Positions 6,911-14,895 are shown, counted from the first letter of the stretch. The stretch: 26,032 nucleotides of DNA from Candidatus Terraquivivens yellowstonensis (GCA_023539445.1 JAKCEW010000012.1:1-26032); one strand, 5' to 3'. Numbers and translations: made by a program. Notes: generated by a model not told the origin, from the sequence alone.

Positions 6911-7474
6911 ATGACGATGAACATAGACACGGAGCTCTCAACCCTAAGCGAGTCGCTAAAAGAGGTCGAGCTCGAATACCTGAACGCATACTGCAAGGTA
7001 GTGTTGCTGAAAGATGTGCCGAGGTTAGAGGTAGCAGGCATCACCATGGAGAACCTAAAGCAAGGAAATGTTTTGCAGCTTAGAAAGTGGGCTGCTGACA
7101 AGCTTGTCGAGGCAGGCGTGGCAAAAAGGGCGGATCTTACGGTTGATTTAAATTACCTATCGCAGTTATTGTGGAAAGAGAAGAACAACGTTACAGAGCT
7201 CCAAGAGGTGCCTAAGTACTTTTACATGGATGCAAAGAGGTTGATAGAGGAAGTCTCCAAGGCAAGCAAAGAAAAGGCTGAGGAGGTTAGGCGGAGGTTG
7301 ATGGACATAGTCTCGCTCAGGTTGCTGAAGCTGTTTTCTTATGCGGCGAAGAGGATTAAACCAGCAACGATCGATAGGATGACTCCGGAAGAGAACATAC
7401 TCTTCGAGTTGGTCATGGGACTCGTTAATGAATGGATGTCTCATGTCTGTCCGAAAGGAGGTGAGGAGGTTTGA
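6911..7474 (+). CDS. Archaeal GINS complex subunit (Gins23-like)
   Basis: GINS joins MCM and Cdc45/GAN to form the CMG replicative helicase. The 187-residue protein begins with a short helix and then a beta-rich segment, VVLLKDVPRL to NVLQLRKWAADKLVEAGVA (about 29-70). This resembles the N-terminal B domain plus the WxA-x-L motif of the Psf2/Psf3-like Gins23 type. The helical A domain follows, including KYFYMDAKRLIEE and a long helix through LMDIVSLRLLKLFSYA. Direct placement before mcm, as seen for gins23 in Sulfolobales, supports this. The start is probably leaderless: ATG at 6911 or the in-frame ATG at 6917. Its stop codon overlaps the mcm start (TTGA). The Gins23 versus Gins51 assignment is moderate; the GINS family call is firm. 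Confidence 0.85.
   Translation: MTMNIDTELSTLSESLKEVELEYLNAYCKVVLLKDVPRLEVAGITMENLKQGNVLQLRKWAADKLVEAGVAKRADLTVDLNYLSQLLWKEKNNVTELQEVPKYFYMDAKRLIEEVSKASKEKAEEVRRRLMDIVSLRLLKLFSYAAKRIKPATIDRMTPEENILFELVMGLVNEWMSHVCPKGGEEV
7456..7464 (+). promoter_or_regulatory. Strong Shine-Dalgarno for mcm
   Basis: AGGAGGTGA, six nt before the TTG at 7471, with a second GAGGAGGT right behind it. This near-perfect anti-16S match compensates for the TTG start and couples mcm to the GINS gene. Confidence 0.75.
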
Positions 7475-9489
7475 GCGTTCCGATTGAAGAAAGGCTCGTG
7501 GAGCTGTTCAAGAGCGAGAAATATAGAGCTCTGCTTGCGAAGGCAGCGCTCACAAACCAGAGGTCCGTACCTGTTGACTTTAACGACCTAATAGCATTCG
7601 ACGAGGAATTATCTCATAAAATAGTCAACGAGCCTTTGACGTATCTGCCGATACTCAGCAGGGCTGCTTACAAGCAACTCCAAATAGAGAGTCCAGAGTA
7701 CGCCGCGAAGATAACGAACTTCTATGCGAGAGTCCATAACCTACCCGTGATCACGCCGATACGTGACATAAGGTCCTCACACCTAAGGAAGCTGATAATG
7801 GTGGACGGCATAGTCGTAAGGGCGACCGTGGTTAAGCCGATGCTGGACGTAGGTGTCTTTCAGTGTAGATACTGTGGCGAGAAGTACAGGGTGCCGCAGA
7901 ACAACGCAACTAGGTTAAAACAACCCGAAAGGTGCACGAGCCCCCAGTGTAGGGGAAGGAGGCCCGCGTTTGACCTAGTGCAGGAAGAATCGGAGTTCAT
8001 CGACTACCAAGTGATTGGTGTTCAAGAGAAGCCCGAGGACCTACCACCGGGTCAGCTACCAAGGGTTATAGAGGTGAGGTTGCGGGATGACTTGGTGGAT
8101 AGGGCAAGGCCGGGAGATAGGGTCCTGATAACAAGCATACTGCTTTCAACCCAAGAAAGGACGGGCGAAGCCCCTCTGAGGACTTTTAAGTCTTACTTGG
8201 ACGCCGTCTGGGTAGAAACCGTCAGCAAAGAACCCGAATCCCTCCAGATAACCCCAGAGGAAGAAGAGCTGTTCAAGCAGATGGCCCAAGATCCCCTGAT
8301 CTACAACAAGATAATAGACTCGTTGGCACCTAGCATTTACGGGCTTGAGCACATAAAGGAGGCCATAATGCTACTGCTCTTTGGCGGCAGGACAAAGGTC
8401 TTTCCGGACGGTGTGAAAGTCAGGGGTGACGTGAACATCTTGCTAGTTGGAGATCCAGGAATGGCAAAGAGCGCCCTGTTGCAGTATGTTGCCAACATAG
8501 CGCCGAGAGGTCTCTACACTTCGGGAAGGGGCACGACAGCTGCTGGCTTGACCGCTGCCGTCATCAGGGAGCAGGGCGGTGGTATGGTGCTGGAGGCCGG
8601 TGCGACAGTCCTCGCGGATATGGGAGTGTGTTGTATAGATGAGATAGACAAGATGAAGCCGGAGGACAGGGTGGCTCTGCATGAGGTCATGGCGCAACAG
8701 ACGGTGAGCATAGCCAAAGGTGGCATAGTGGCTACTTTGAATGCGAGGACCGCGATCTTGGCAGCCGCCAACCCTGCACTCGGCAGATACGACCCGTACA
8801 TGTCTTTCACAGACAACGTCAACCTACCAGTAACCTTGCTGTCTAGGTTCGACCTCATATTCGTACTGAGAGATGAGCCAAACGTAGAGCAGGATAGAAA
8901 AGTATCGTCGCACATACTCGCGCTCCATTCGACGGGCAGTCCGACGATTGCGCCGCCGATAAAACCGGAGATACTGAAGAAATACATAGCGTACGCGAAA
9001 AGGGTGAACCCTGAACTCACGCCTGGAGCGCTTAAGATCTTAGAGGATTTTTACCTACAGATGAGGTCTGTTTACGAAAAGACCTCTACGGTCACGATAA
9101 CCGCGAGACAGTTGGAATCTTTGATAAGACTCGCCGAGGCTAGGGCAAGGGCTGCGCTGAGGGATAAGGTAACGGAGGAGGATGCTGGTGCTGTCGTCCT
9201 ACTGATGAAAAGGAGCCTGCAAGAAGTCGGCATAGATGTCAAGACCGGAAAGCCGGACATAGACGTCATCATGACAGGAAAGCCGAAGAGCGTTAGGGAC
9301 AAGCTTGTCATCGTATTAAACACGATAAAGGAGTTCGAAGAAAGGAAGGGAGTCGCGGAGGAAGAGGAGCTGAAGGCTGCCCTAGTGGAGAATGGGCTGA
9401 GCGAGCCCGAGATAAACAGGATATTGAGCTGGTTAATAACTGAAGGAAAAGTTTATACACCGAAGCCGGGCAGCTACAAGGTCGCATGA
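7471..9489 (+). CDS. mcm: Replicative helicase MCM
   Basis: Homohexameric 3'-5' helicase of the archaeal fork, 672 residues, the usual archaeal size. The N-terminal domain carries the zinc site C132, C135, C155, C160. The AAA+ core has Walker A GDPGMAKS (327-334, K333), Walker B CCIDEID (D390, E391), the sensor 1 region AAANPALGRYD, and the arginine finger in LLSRFD (R459). A C-terminal winged helix follows from about residue 600. Initiation is at TTG 7471, which overlaps the GINS stop (TTGA), with a strong Shine-Dalgarno. hel308 follows after a 26-nt gap. No intein interrupts the gene and no key motif is missing. Confidence 0.97.
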   Translation: MSVPIEERLVELFKSEKYRALLAKAALTNQRSVPVDFNDLIAFDEELSHKIVNEPLTYLPILSRAAYKQLQIESPEYAAKITNFYARVHNLPVITPIRDIRSSHLRKLIMVDGIVVRATVVKPMLDVGVFQCRYCGEKYRVPQNNATRLKQPERCTSPQCRGRRPAFDLVQEESEFIDYQVIGVQEKPEDLPPGQLPRVIEVRLRDDLVDRARPGDRVLITSILLSTQERTGEAPLRTFKSYLDAVWVETVSKEPESLQITPEEEELFKQMAQDPLIYNKIIDSLAPSIYGLEHIKEAIMLLLFGGRTKVFPDGVKVRGDVNILLVGDPGMAKSALLQYVANIAPRGLYTSGRGTTAAGLTAAVIREQGGGMVLEAGATVLADMGVCCIDEIDKMKPEDRVALHEVMAQQTVSIAKGGIVATLNARTAILAAANPALGRYDPYMSFTDNVNLPVTLLSRFDLIFVLRDEPNVEQDRKVSSHILALHSTGSPTIAPPIKPEILKKYIAYAKRVNPELTPGALKILEDFYLQMRSVYEKTSTVTITARQLESLIRLAEARARAALRDKVTEEDAGAVVLLMKRSLQEVGIDVKTGKPDIDVIMTGKPKSVRDKLVIVLNTIKEFEERKGVAEEEELKAALVENGLSEPEINRILSWLITEGKVYTPKPGSYKVA

Positions 9490-9515
9490 CGTTTTGAAAA
9501 ACTTTGGTGCATTCC

Positions 9516-11669
9516 ATGCTCATAACTGACCTTCCGATACCAGACTATCTCAAGTCAAACCTCTTGAAAGCTGGGATAAGGGAACTCTACCCTCCGCAGG
9601 TTGAGGCGATAAGAAGGAACGTCCTGAGCGGAAAGAACCTCGTCCTAGCGACCCCGACTGCCAGCGGAAAAACGCTGGTAGCGATTCTGGCCGCCTCAAT
9701 TCATCTAGCAAGGGGCGGCAAGGTAATCTACCTCACACCGCTTAGAGCCCTGACGTCAGAGAAGTTACATGAGTTCAAGGAGTTGTTGGCTTCAGGAGAA
9801 GGCGGAAGGATAAAGGTTGCGGCAACGTCGGGCGACTACGATAGTGAAGACAGATGGCTTGCCGACTATGACGTCATAATATGTACGAATGAAAAGGCAG
9901 ACAGTCTCTTGAGACATGGCGCGGAGTGGATGAGGGATGTGTCGCTAATAATAGCGGATGAGATCCATGTTATAGGGGAGCCTGAGAGAGGGCCCACGCT
10001 TGAGGTTGTCTTAACGAGGCTCAGGCAGATGGCACCTAGCGCACAAATCCTCTCGCTCAGCGCAACCATAAGGAACGCAGAGGAGCTGGCGGATTGGTTG
10101 GGTTGCGAGTGCGTGATAAGCGAGTGGAGGCCCGTCCCGCTCAAGGAAGCGGTCTACTTTGAGGGGAAGCTGGAGTTTAACGACGGTAGCCTCAAGCTGA
10201 AGAATTACGAATCAGACCCGGCGCTTAACGTGGCGATATGGACGGTTATGGAAGGCGGACAGGCTCTGATATTCGCACTATCCAGACGGAAGGCAGAGAG
10301 CTTGGCGGAAAAAGCTGCCGTTGCTTTAAGCAGACATCCGGAGTGCATCAGCTATGAAGAAGCTGAGATGTTAAGGGAGGCCGCTGAGCACATGATGAGC
10401 GAAGGCGAACGCTCCAGCTTCACGGAAAGGCTTGCCGGGCTCATGGTCAGAGGAAGTGCTTTCCATCATGCCGGCCTTGGCTATAGGCATAGGCAGATAA
10501 TCGAGGAGGCTTTTAGGAACAGATGCCTGAAGATACTTTGTGCCACGCCGACCCTTGCAGCTGGCGTAAACCTTCCGGCGAGAACTGTGATAATCCCGGA
10601 GCTTTGGAGGTACGAGCCGACTTACGGCATGCAATACATATCGGTCATGGAATACAAACAATTCTCGGGAAGGGCTGGAAGGCCAAGGTACGACGAAGTA
10701 GGATACGCTGTCAGCATAGCAAGAAAGGAAGTGGAGCGCGAGATGATATTAAGCAGATATATAATGGGCTTGCCAGAGAAAATTTACTCGAGGCTTTCGA
10801 GTGAGAGACACATCAGGATGCAGAGTTTAGCGTTGATAGCCACGAGGGCTACGGAAAGTGTGAAGGAGCTCCTCAGCTTTTTCGAAAAAACTTTCTTCGG
10901 ATACCAGTACGGTGTCGTCGGTGTAAAGGACAAAATTATGCGAGCCATAGAGTTCTTGGACAAGCACGGCATGGTGGAATTTGTTGATGGAACGTTAAAT
11001 GCAACGAAGCTCGGTAAGAGGGTCTCGGAGCTTTACATCGACCCGCTGACGGCTGTTAGACTCATAGAGGCGATGAAGTCAAAGGTAAAGGAGATAACGA
11101 CGGTAACGCTCCTCCAGATGCTTTGCATGACACCCGACGTACCATCCATACCCATGGCTAGGATTCCGTTAGAAAAACTCGCCAACTACTACGAGAAACA
11201 TAAAGACGAGCTGCTCGTTAAACCGCCGGACCCTGACGAGGAGCCTGAAGCTTACGAATCATACCTCGAAGCTCTAAAGAACGTGATGGTATTGGAGGCA
11301 TGGGTAAACGAGGTGAGCGAGGGCGATATTTACGAAAAGCTTGGCGTCGAGCCGGGCGACCTTGCGGCCCTGAGGGAGAAGGCGGAATGGGTCTGCTACT
11401 CTGCCCATCAAATAGCGAACGTCATAAAGGCTGTCGATTTCATAAATCCGCTACGCGTGATGACGGAGAGGCTGAGGCACGGGGTAAAGGAGGAGCTGAT
11501 ATCCTTGGTGAGGCTCGAGGGGATAGGCAGGGTTAGGGCGAGGGCGCTTTACAGCAGGGGCTTCAGGAGCATAGAGGACCTGAAGAGGGCTAGCGTCGAG
11601 GAGCTCATGTCCGTGCCTGGCATAGGACCGCAGATAGCGCGGAGGATAAAGGAGCAGCTTAGCGAATAG
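9516..11669 (+). CDS. hel308: Hel308 (HelQ-type) superfamily 2 DNA helicase
   Basis: ATP-dependent 3'-5' helicase that acts on stalled forks and recombination intermediates. It has 717 residues from the ATG at 9516. The Q-type motif LYPPQVEAI is followed by Walker A TPTASGKT (K52), the DEIH box (about 148-151), motif III SLSAT, motif IV FALSRRKAE, motif V around CATPTLAAGVNLPART, and motif VI QFSGRAGRPR. A winged-helix and ratchet region follow, and the C-terminus has two helix-hairpin-helix motifs (GIGRVRARALY and GIGPQIARRI). The RAR triplet is the autoinhibitory signature of Hel308. The open frame starts at TTG 9504, but the ATG at 9516 (MLITDLPIPDYL) matches the family N-terminus. It lies 26 nt after mcm, so it is probably in one operon with GINS and mcm. 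Confidence 0.94.
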   Translation: MLITDLPIPDYLKSNLLKAGIRELYPPQVEAIRRNVLSGKNLVLATPTASGKTLVAILAASIHLARGGKVIYLTPLRALTSEKLHEFKELLASGEGGRIKVAATSGDYDSEDRWLADYDVIICTNEKADSLLRHGAEWMRDVSLIIADEIHVIGEPERGPTLEVVLTRLRQMAPSAQILSLSATIRNAEELADWLGCECVISEWRPVPLKEAVYFEGKLEFNDGSLKLKNYESDPALNVAIWTVMEGGQALIFALSRRKAESLAEKAAVALSRHPECISYEEAEMLREAAEHMMSEGERSSFTERLAGLMVRGSAFHHAGLGYRHRQIIEEAFRNRCLKILCATPTLAAGVNLPARTVIIPELWRYEPTYGMQYISVMEYKQFSGRAGRPRYDEVGYAVSIARKEVEREMILSRYIMGLPEKIYSRLSSERHIRMQSLALIATRATESVKELLSFFEKTFFGYQYGVVGVKDKIMRAIEFLDKHGMVEFVDGTLNATKLGKRVSELYIDPLTAVRLIEAMKSKVKEITTVTLLQMLCMTPDVPSIPMARIPLEKLANYYEKHKDELLVKPPDPDEEPEAYESYLEALKNVMVLEAWVNEVSEGDIYEKLGVEPGDLAALREKAEWVCYSAHQIANVIKAVDFINPLRVMTERLRHGVKEELISLVRLEGIGRVRARALYSRGFRSIEDLKRASVEELMSVPGIGPQIARRIKEQLSE

Positions 11670-11692
11670 TATCCGATTAGCTCAGCACCTGT

Positions 11693-11708
11693 GGAAAAAT
11701 TTTTTCCC
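11693..11708 (+). terminator. Possible terminator after hel308
   Basis: GGAAAAA directly followed by TTTTTTCC, 23 nt after the hel308 stop. The T6 run suits archaeal intrinsic termination. There is no loop, so hairpin formation would be poor. Confidence 0.4.
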
Positions 11709-11769
11709 GGATGCTTGAGTAAATACTCTTCATACTCTAATTAGAGGAGAAAGCGTACCATGGTCCGGT

Positions 11770-11828
11770 AGTCTTCAGATACTGCAGCCTTCATCATCTT
11801 TTCAGTGTACCTCAACATCATCATCCAA
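11770..11828 (-). ncRNA. C/D-box guide sRNA (2'-O-methylation guide)
   Basis: Reading the minus strand: C box ATGATGA (11824-11818), 12-nt guide TGTTGAGGTACA (11817-11806), D' box CTGA (11805-11802), 4-nt spacer AAAG, C' box ATGATGA (11797-11791), 12-nt guide AGGCTGCAGTAT (11790-11779), D box CTGA (11778-11775). All four boxes match consensus and both guides have exactly the 12-nt length typical of archaeal box C/D sRNAs that assemble with L7Ae, Nop5 and fibrillarin. By the N+5 rule the targets would be UGUACCUCAACA (methylated at its C5) and AUACUGCAGCCU (methylated at its U5). I cannot match these to a known rRNA or tRNA site from memory. The C box starts 16 nt after the stop of the phosphatase gene, so the sRNA may be processed from the tmk-phosphatase transcript. 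A flanking terminal stem is weak. Outer ends are approximate. Confidence 0.8.
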
Positions 11829-11839
11829 CAACAGAATCG

Positions 11840-12340
11840 TTAGAGCTCATTAAAGAATTTTTCCGCGAAAGCGTACACGGAGGTCTCCTGTAGTGGTTCG
11901 ACGGAGCCGGGTCTTAGTCTCCTGACCTTCTCTATTGCCTCGTTCGGATAGATTCTCTCCGAGGCGACGAAGTATGCAGCGATTACCGTTCCAGTCCTTC
12001 CCAAGCCTGCAGCGCAATGAACCGCCGTGGGTCTGCCGGCGTTGATGTTGGAAATTATGAATTTGACGCATCTCTCAAGGTCTTCAACGTTCGGTGGTTC
12101 ATGGTCCTTCATTGGCACGTGCATGTAGACGAGGTCCGTTGCTTCCAACCATTCCTCCGGGAGCGGGCTCTCGGTTAGGCTGAGCAGCGCCCTTATGCCC
12201 TGCTCGTACAACCACATGACCTGAGATTTAGATACTGGCCTACCACAAGCTGCGAGCATGTTATCGACCCAGCTGAAGTTATATGGCCTGTCCAATAAGA
12301 GCCCCCTAAGCCTTCTGTAAGCCTCGCCTACGCTGCTCAT
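11840..12340 (-). CDS. Dual-specificity / tyrosine protein phosphatase
   Basis: Cysteine-dependent phosphatase of 166 residues, a normal size for archaeal DSP/PTP proteins. The P-loop is HCAAGLGRTG with nucleophile C109 and phosphate-binding R115. D79 in VPMKDHEPP is the likely general acid. The N-terminal RPYNFSWVDNMLAACGRP segment is typical of archaeal members. The substrate may be phosphotyrosine or phosphoserine proteins, or possibly a phosphorylated small molecule; the sequence does not decide. ATG at 12340 overlaps the tmk stop by four nt (ATGA), so it is the second gene of a coupled pair. The C/D-box sRNA lies directly behind its stop. Confidence 0.9.
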   Translation of the reverse strand: MSSVGEAYRRLRGLLLDRPYNFSWVDNMLAACGRPVSKSQVMWLYEQGIRALLSLTESPLPEEWLEATDLVYMHVPMKDHEPPNVEDLERCVKFIISNINAGRPTAVHCAAGLGRTGTVIAAYFVASERIYPNEAIEKVRRLRPGSVEPLQETSVYAFAEKFFNEL

Positions 12341-12936
12341 GGTCCCTTACACTTAGGATTAGGTAAGAAGGGTTTAAGCTTGGCTAAGAGTTCTTCGGTA
12401 ACTTGGCTTGGCGACTTCGTGCCGTCAAGCAGTATCAACTCGCCAGACGCAACCATATCTAGGTACGCATTCCTGACGGCCTCCAAGAGTTCAAGCTTCT
12501 CAAACCTGCTCTTTGGCCTCTTTATCCTAGAGAGCGCAACCCTTGGCTCCACATCCAAAAGGAAGGCCACATCCGGCTTCGGCACGAACTTGTTGATCGT
12601 CCTCACCCAGTCCATATCTCCAAGCATCGTGCCTTGGTATGCTATCGAGGAGTGCACATATCTATCGGAGACGATGACATAACCCTTTTTAAGGCCAGGC
12701 TCTATGACCCTTCTCACGTGCTCCATCCTATCTGCTGCAAATAGAAGCGCCTCCAGAGCTGGAGATGCTGTGAAGCCCGGCTTACCCAATAACTTTCCTG
12801 CACCGACAGATGTTGGCTCGCTCGTGTACTTCGCTGCGTAACCGTTCTTTTTGAGCCACCTGACCACGGCTTTCGACTGCGTCGTCTTGCCAGCACCGTC
12901 TATACCCTCGATCGTTACCAGTATTCCCCTATCCAT
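12337..12936 (-). CDS. tmk: Thymidylate kinase
   Basis: Phosphorylates dTMP to dTDP in dTTP synthesis. The 199-residue protein has the P-loop GIDGAGKTT (11-19), the DRY motif SDRYVHSSIAYQG (D91, R92) and the lid-region arginines in SRIKRPKSRFE. Length is normal. The segment after the P-loop (SEPTSVGAGKLLGKPG) keeps the EP element that contacts the nucleotide. ATG at 12936 lies about 11 nt downstream of the start predicted from the TATA box at 12969-12978. The downstream phosphatase gene overlaps it by four nt. Confidence 0.94.
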   Translation of the reverse strand: MDRGILVTIEGIDGAGKTTQSKAVVRWLKKNGYAAKYTSEPTSVGAGKLLGKPGFTASPALEALLFAADRMEHVRRVIEPGLKKGYVIVSDRYVHSSIAYQGTMLGDMDWVRTINKFVPKPDVAFLLDVEPRVALSRIKRPKSRFEKLELLEAVRNAYLDMVASGELILLDGTKSPSQVTEELLAKLKPFLPNPKCKGP

Positions 12937-12968
12937 GCAGATGCCCGATGTAATGTCCTTACTAAACC

Positions 12969-12978
12969 TTTTAAATAA
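12969..12978 (-). promoter_or_regulatory. TATA box for tmk
   Basis: TTATTTAAAA on the minus strand, centred 37 nt before the ATG at 12936. Predicted leader about 11 nt. Confidence 0.5.
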
Positions 12979-13100
12979 GATTAAGAGGTACGGCGATGCG
13001 CGGGTAGAACGTTGCTTTTAACGGACGAGTCCGGCCGACTAAAAGTTATCTTTGCAGCAAGAAATTATAACGTAAACATCATAAATTCGAGCCTTTAAAG

Positions 13101-13108
13101 TTTATATA
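13101..13108 (+). promoter_or_regulatory. TATA box for the ArsR-type regulator
   Basis: TTTATATA, a consensus archaeal TATA box, centred 28 nt before the ATG at 13133. Predicts a leaderless message. Confidence 0.7.
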
Positions 13109-13132
13109 TTAACATTCAACTGTAAAAATATA

Positions 13133-13459
13133 ATGTCAAATTTGTTTACTGAAGAGCAGGTGGAGCGTGTTTCGAGGTTATTCGAGGCTTTGGGCAATAA
13201 GACGAGGCTTAAGATACTACTCATGGTGGCTGACAGCAAGAGGCCTCTCCACATAAAGGCCGTCGCCAAGACTCTAGGCATGGACTACGCTGCCGCTTAC
13301 AGACACGTAAAAGCGCTAGAAGAGGCCGGCATAGTGGAAATTTACGAAGTTGGGAGGTCTAGGGTTTTATCGCTCAAGAACCAAGAATGGCTCATGAGCC
13401 TGCTTCTTAAAATGGTTGAAGCCATTCCGTCAGATAAGTTTTCACAAATTGAGCAATAA
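13133..13459 (+). CDS. ArsR-type winged-helix transcriptional regulator
   Basis: A 108-residue single-domain regulator. The winged helix covers LFEALGNKTRLKILLMV (about 16-32), the recognition helix region DYAAAYRHVKALEEAGIV (about 58-75) and the wing EIYEVGRSRVLSL (76-88). No CxC metal site, no ligand domain and no membrane segment are present, so the effector is unknown. The next gene on the same strand is an ECF-type S component, separated by 87 nt containing an AT-rich inverted repeat. Regulation of that transporter gene is a reasonable inference. The start at ATG 13133 is supported by the TATA box 28 nt upstream. Confidence 0.85.
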   Translation: MSNLFTEEQVERVSRLFEALGNKTRLKILLMVADSKRPLHIKAVAKTLGMDYAAAYRHVKALEEAGIVEIYEVGRSRVLSLKNQEWLMSLLLKMVEAIPSDKFSQIEQ

Positions 13460-13465
13460 TTTACG

Positions 13466-13485
13466 AAAATTATCATATTAATTTT
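13466..13485. promoter_or_regulatory. Inverted repeat, candidate operator
   Basis: AAAATTA (13466-13472), a 6-nt centre TCATAT, then TAATTTT (13479-13485): perfect 7-bp arms, ending 9 nt before the TATA box of the S-component gene. The position fits a regulator acting at that promoter. AT-rich, so chance is possible. Confidence 0.35.
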
Positions 13486-13494
13486 GTAAAAAGA

Positions 13495-13540
13495 TTTTTA
13501 TAGCTAAACGAATGAGATAAGATGAGTTACAAAGAGGTGA
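13495..13540 (+). promoter_or_regulatory. TATA box and Shine-Dalgarno for ECF S component 1
   Basis: TATA-like TTTTTATAG (13495-13503) predicts a start near 13525. AGAGGTGA (13533-13540) then lies six nt before the GTG at 13547, so this gene has a leader of about 22 nt, unlike its leaderless neighbours. Confidence 0.5.
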
Positions 13541-13546
13541 GCTTGT

Positions 13547-14128
13547 GTGAACTCAAGACGCTGGGCCTTTGCGATCATGATGGGAGCATTAGGAAACGCT
13601 TTGGCGGCCATAACGGTCATACCAACGATGATTCAGCAGGTCGCGCTCGACTTCTCCCTACTTCCGGCAATCATAGCGGGCATATACGGAGGCTGGGCCC
13701 TAGGAGGTCTGACAGGCTTCATAGCGGGAATCCTTCCGTCGATATGGTTCGGGCCGCTCGGACACCTTGGCCCCTTAGGCATCACGGCGAGCATTGGAAA
13801 GGCCATCATGGGAATTACGGTCGGTCTGCTCTCGAGGGTTTTTAAAAGATGGTTGGACTCGAGGACTTGGCTTTACATACCGGTCGTGATTTTGGCCTTC
13901 TTACCTGAAGCCTTGTGGATATATCTCGTGTTCGCGGTGATGGTACCACTCTTCCTACCAGCAGCACCAGCCTTTCTACCAGGCTTGTGGGCTCCGATAC
14001 TCCTGAAAGGGACTTTTGAGGTAACGGTCATGGGATTCTTTACCGCAGCCCTCGCAGGTCATAACGGCTTCAAGAGCCAAATACTCTCCTTCTTAAGTCC
14101 TCCATCGTTGCCTATCAAAAAGGCCTAA
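13547..14128 (+). CDS. Probable ECF-type transporter S component
   Basis: A 193-residue integral membrane protein with about six hydrophobic segments (roughly 8-28, 36-60, 62-72, 80-100, 111-138 and 152-175). The stretch LPAIIAGIYGGWALGGLTGFIAG, read in pieces, has the glycine-rich GI.GG..GG.TGF pattern of ECF vitamin-transporter substrate-binding subunits. It lacks a CbiM/NikM histidine N-terminus, so it is not an obvious nickel or cobalt S component. No EcfA ATPase or EcfT gene lies nearby; the energising module must be elsewhere if it is used. Start GTG at 13547 is set by AGAGGTGA. It follows the ArsR-type regulator. Family call moderate, substrate unknown. Confidence 0.6.
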   Translation: MNSRRWAFAIMMGALGNALAAITVIPTMIQQVALDFSLLPAIIAGIYGGWALGGLTGFIAGILPSIWFGPLGHLGPLGITASIGKAIMGITVGLLSRVFKRWLDSRTWLYIPVVILAFLPEALWIYLVFAVMVPLFLPAAPAFLPGLWAPILLKGTFEVTVMGFFTAALAGHNGFKSQILSFLSPPSLPIKKA

Positions 14129-14140
14129 TAACACCATCCA

Positions 14141-14146
14141 TTTTTT
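14141..14146 (+). terminator. T-run after ECF S component 1
   Basis: TTTTTT 12 nt after the stop codon, preceded by a weak GCCT/AGGC pairing that overlaps the stop. T-rich tracts alone can terminate archaeal transcription. Confidence 0.35.
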
Positions 14147-14170
14147 ACTCAAAAATTGGTAGAAACTAAA

Positions 14171-14180
14171 GTTTAAGTAA
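14171..14180 (+). promoter_or_regulatory. TATA box for ECF S component 2
   Basis: GTTTAAGTAA, centred about 30 nt before the ATG at 14206. The TTG at 14194 would fall upstream of the predicted start site. Confidence 0.45.
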
Positions 14181-14205
14181 ATGTTCTAGGGAATTGTTTG
14201 AGGGC

Positions 14206-14895
14206 ATGGAGCGGGAGAGACCTTCTAGGAGTTTATTGGTCGCAGTCGCGGCGGTATTTGGAGGTCTCTCCTCAGCTATAGCGATGCTCAGGCTCAGCTT
14301 TCCCTTTCCTCTGCTACCTTACCTTAAGTTTGACTTGGCGGAGATTCCCGTAGTTTTTTCGTTCCTAGCCTTCGGGCCTTCCTTAGGCCTCCTGACATCG
14401 CTGGTGTACTGGGTAGTATTAACCATCGTTACGACAGGAGAGTGGCTTTGGCCGATAGGACCGTTCATGAAATTCTTGGCTGTTGTTTCCACCCTCATGG
14501 GCGTTTGGCTAGGCTCCAGAGTGCTCGTCAAGGAGTGCCGGCTTGGCTCTCTTTTACTACGCATGGGCACGCTGGCTGCGTTGGCCAGAGTTGTCACAAT
14601 GGGCGCAATGAATTACGTAATCCTAGTAATAGCGGTGCCAGAGTCTCTTGCCTTCGTTAACTCCTTACTCTCGATGACGCTGGGCTTGAAATTAGGCTCC
14701 GAGTTGGAGCTTATTTTGCTCGTCATGGCACTTACGGCAGCGTATAATGTAATCCACACCATCCTCTCTTTGGTACCGCCGGCTGTAATTGTCCAAAGAA
14801 TAGAAAGGGTAGGCGCTTTTATCAGGATAGCCGGCGGTTCTTGGATTGGGGGCCTCATAGGAAGGACGCACGATTCAGCGAGCAATAGCTCATAA
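14206..14895 (+). CDS. ECF transporter S component, RibU-like
   Basis: A 229-residue membrane protein with about six hydrophobic segments. LPYLKFDLAEIPVVFSFLAFGPSLG is the most telling region. It resembles the conserved loop and helix of riboflavin-type ECF S components (leucine-proline, then KFD, then a GP..G turn). The central part WPIGPFMKFLAVVSTLMGVWLG fits the same fold. Known RibU proteins bind riboflavin and dock on a shared EcfAAT module, which is not encoded here. The NikR gene follows after 31 nt, so metal-linked control of this transporter is possible but unproven. The open frame begins at TTG 14194; ATG at 14206 is chosen because the TATA box at 14171 places the start site near 14202. 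Confidence 0.65.
   Translation: MERERPSRSLLVAVAAVFGGLSSAIAMLRLSFPFPLLPYLKFDLAEIPVVFSFLAFGPSLGLLTSLVYWVVLTIVTTGEWLWPIGPFMKFLAVVSTLMGVWLGSRVLVKECRLGSLLLRMGTLAALARVVTMGAMNYVILVIAVPESLAFVNSLLSMTLGLKLGSELELILLVMALTAAYNVIHTILSLVPPAVIVQRIERVGAFIRIAGGSWIGGLIGRTHDSASNSS

Noticed and set aside
11670-11720. TAGCTCAGC, a tRNA D-arm-like string, after hel308
   Set aside because: No matching GAGC closes the D stem, no T-loop GTTCRA follows, and no acceptor stem can be drawn on this strand.
12995-13060. CGGAC-GA-GTCCG near 13021-13032 as a structured RNA or operator
   Set aside because: The loop is too short for an RNA hairpin, and no further pairing or box motifs surround it.
13522-13845. 107-residue open frame starting at ATG 13522, close to the predicted transcription start
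   Set aside because: It overlaps the S-component gene in another frame, has no recognisable pattern, and the AGAGGTGA points to the GTG at 13547.
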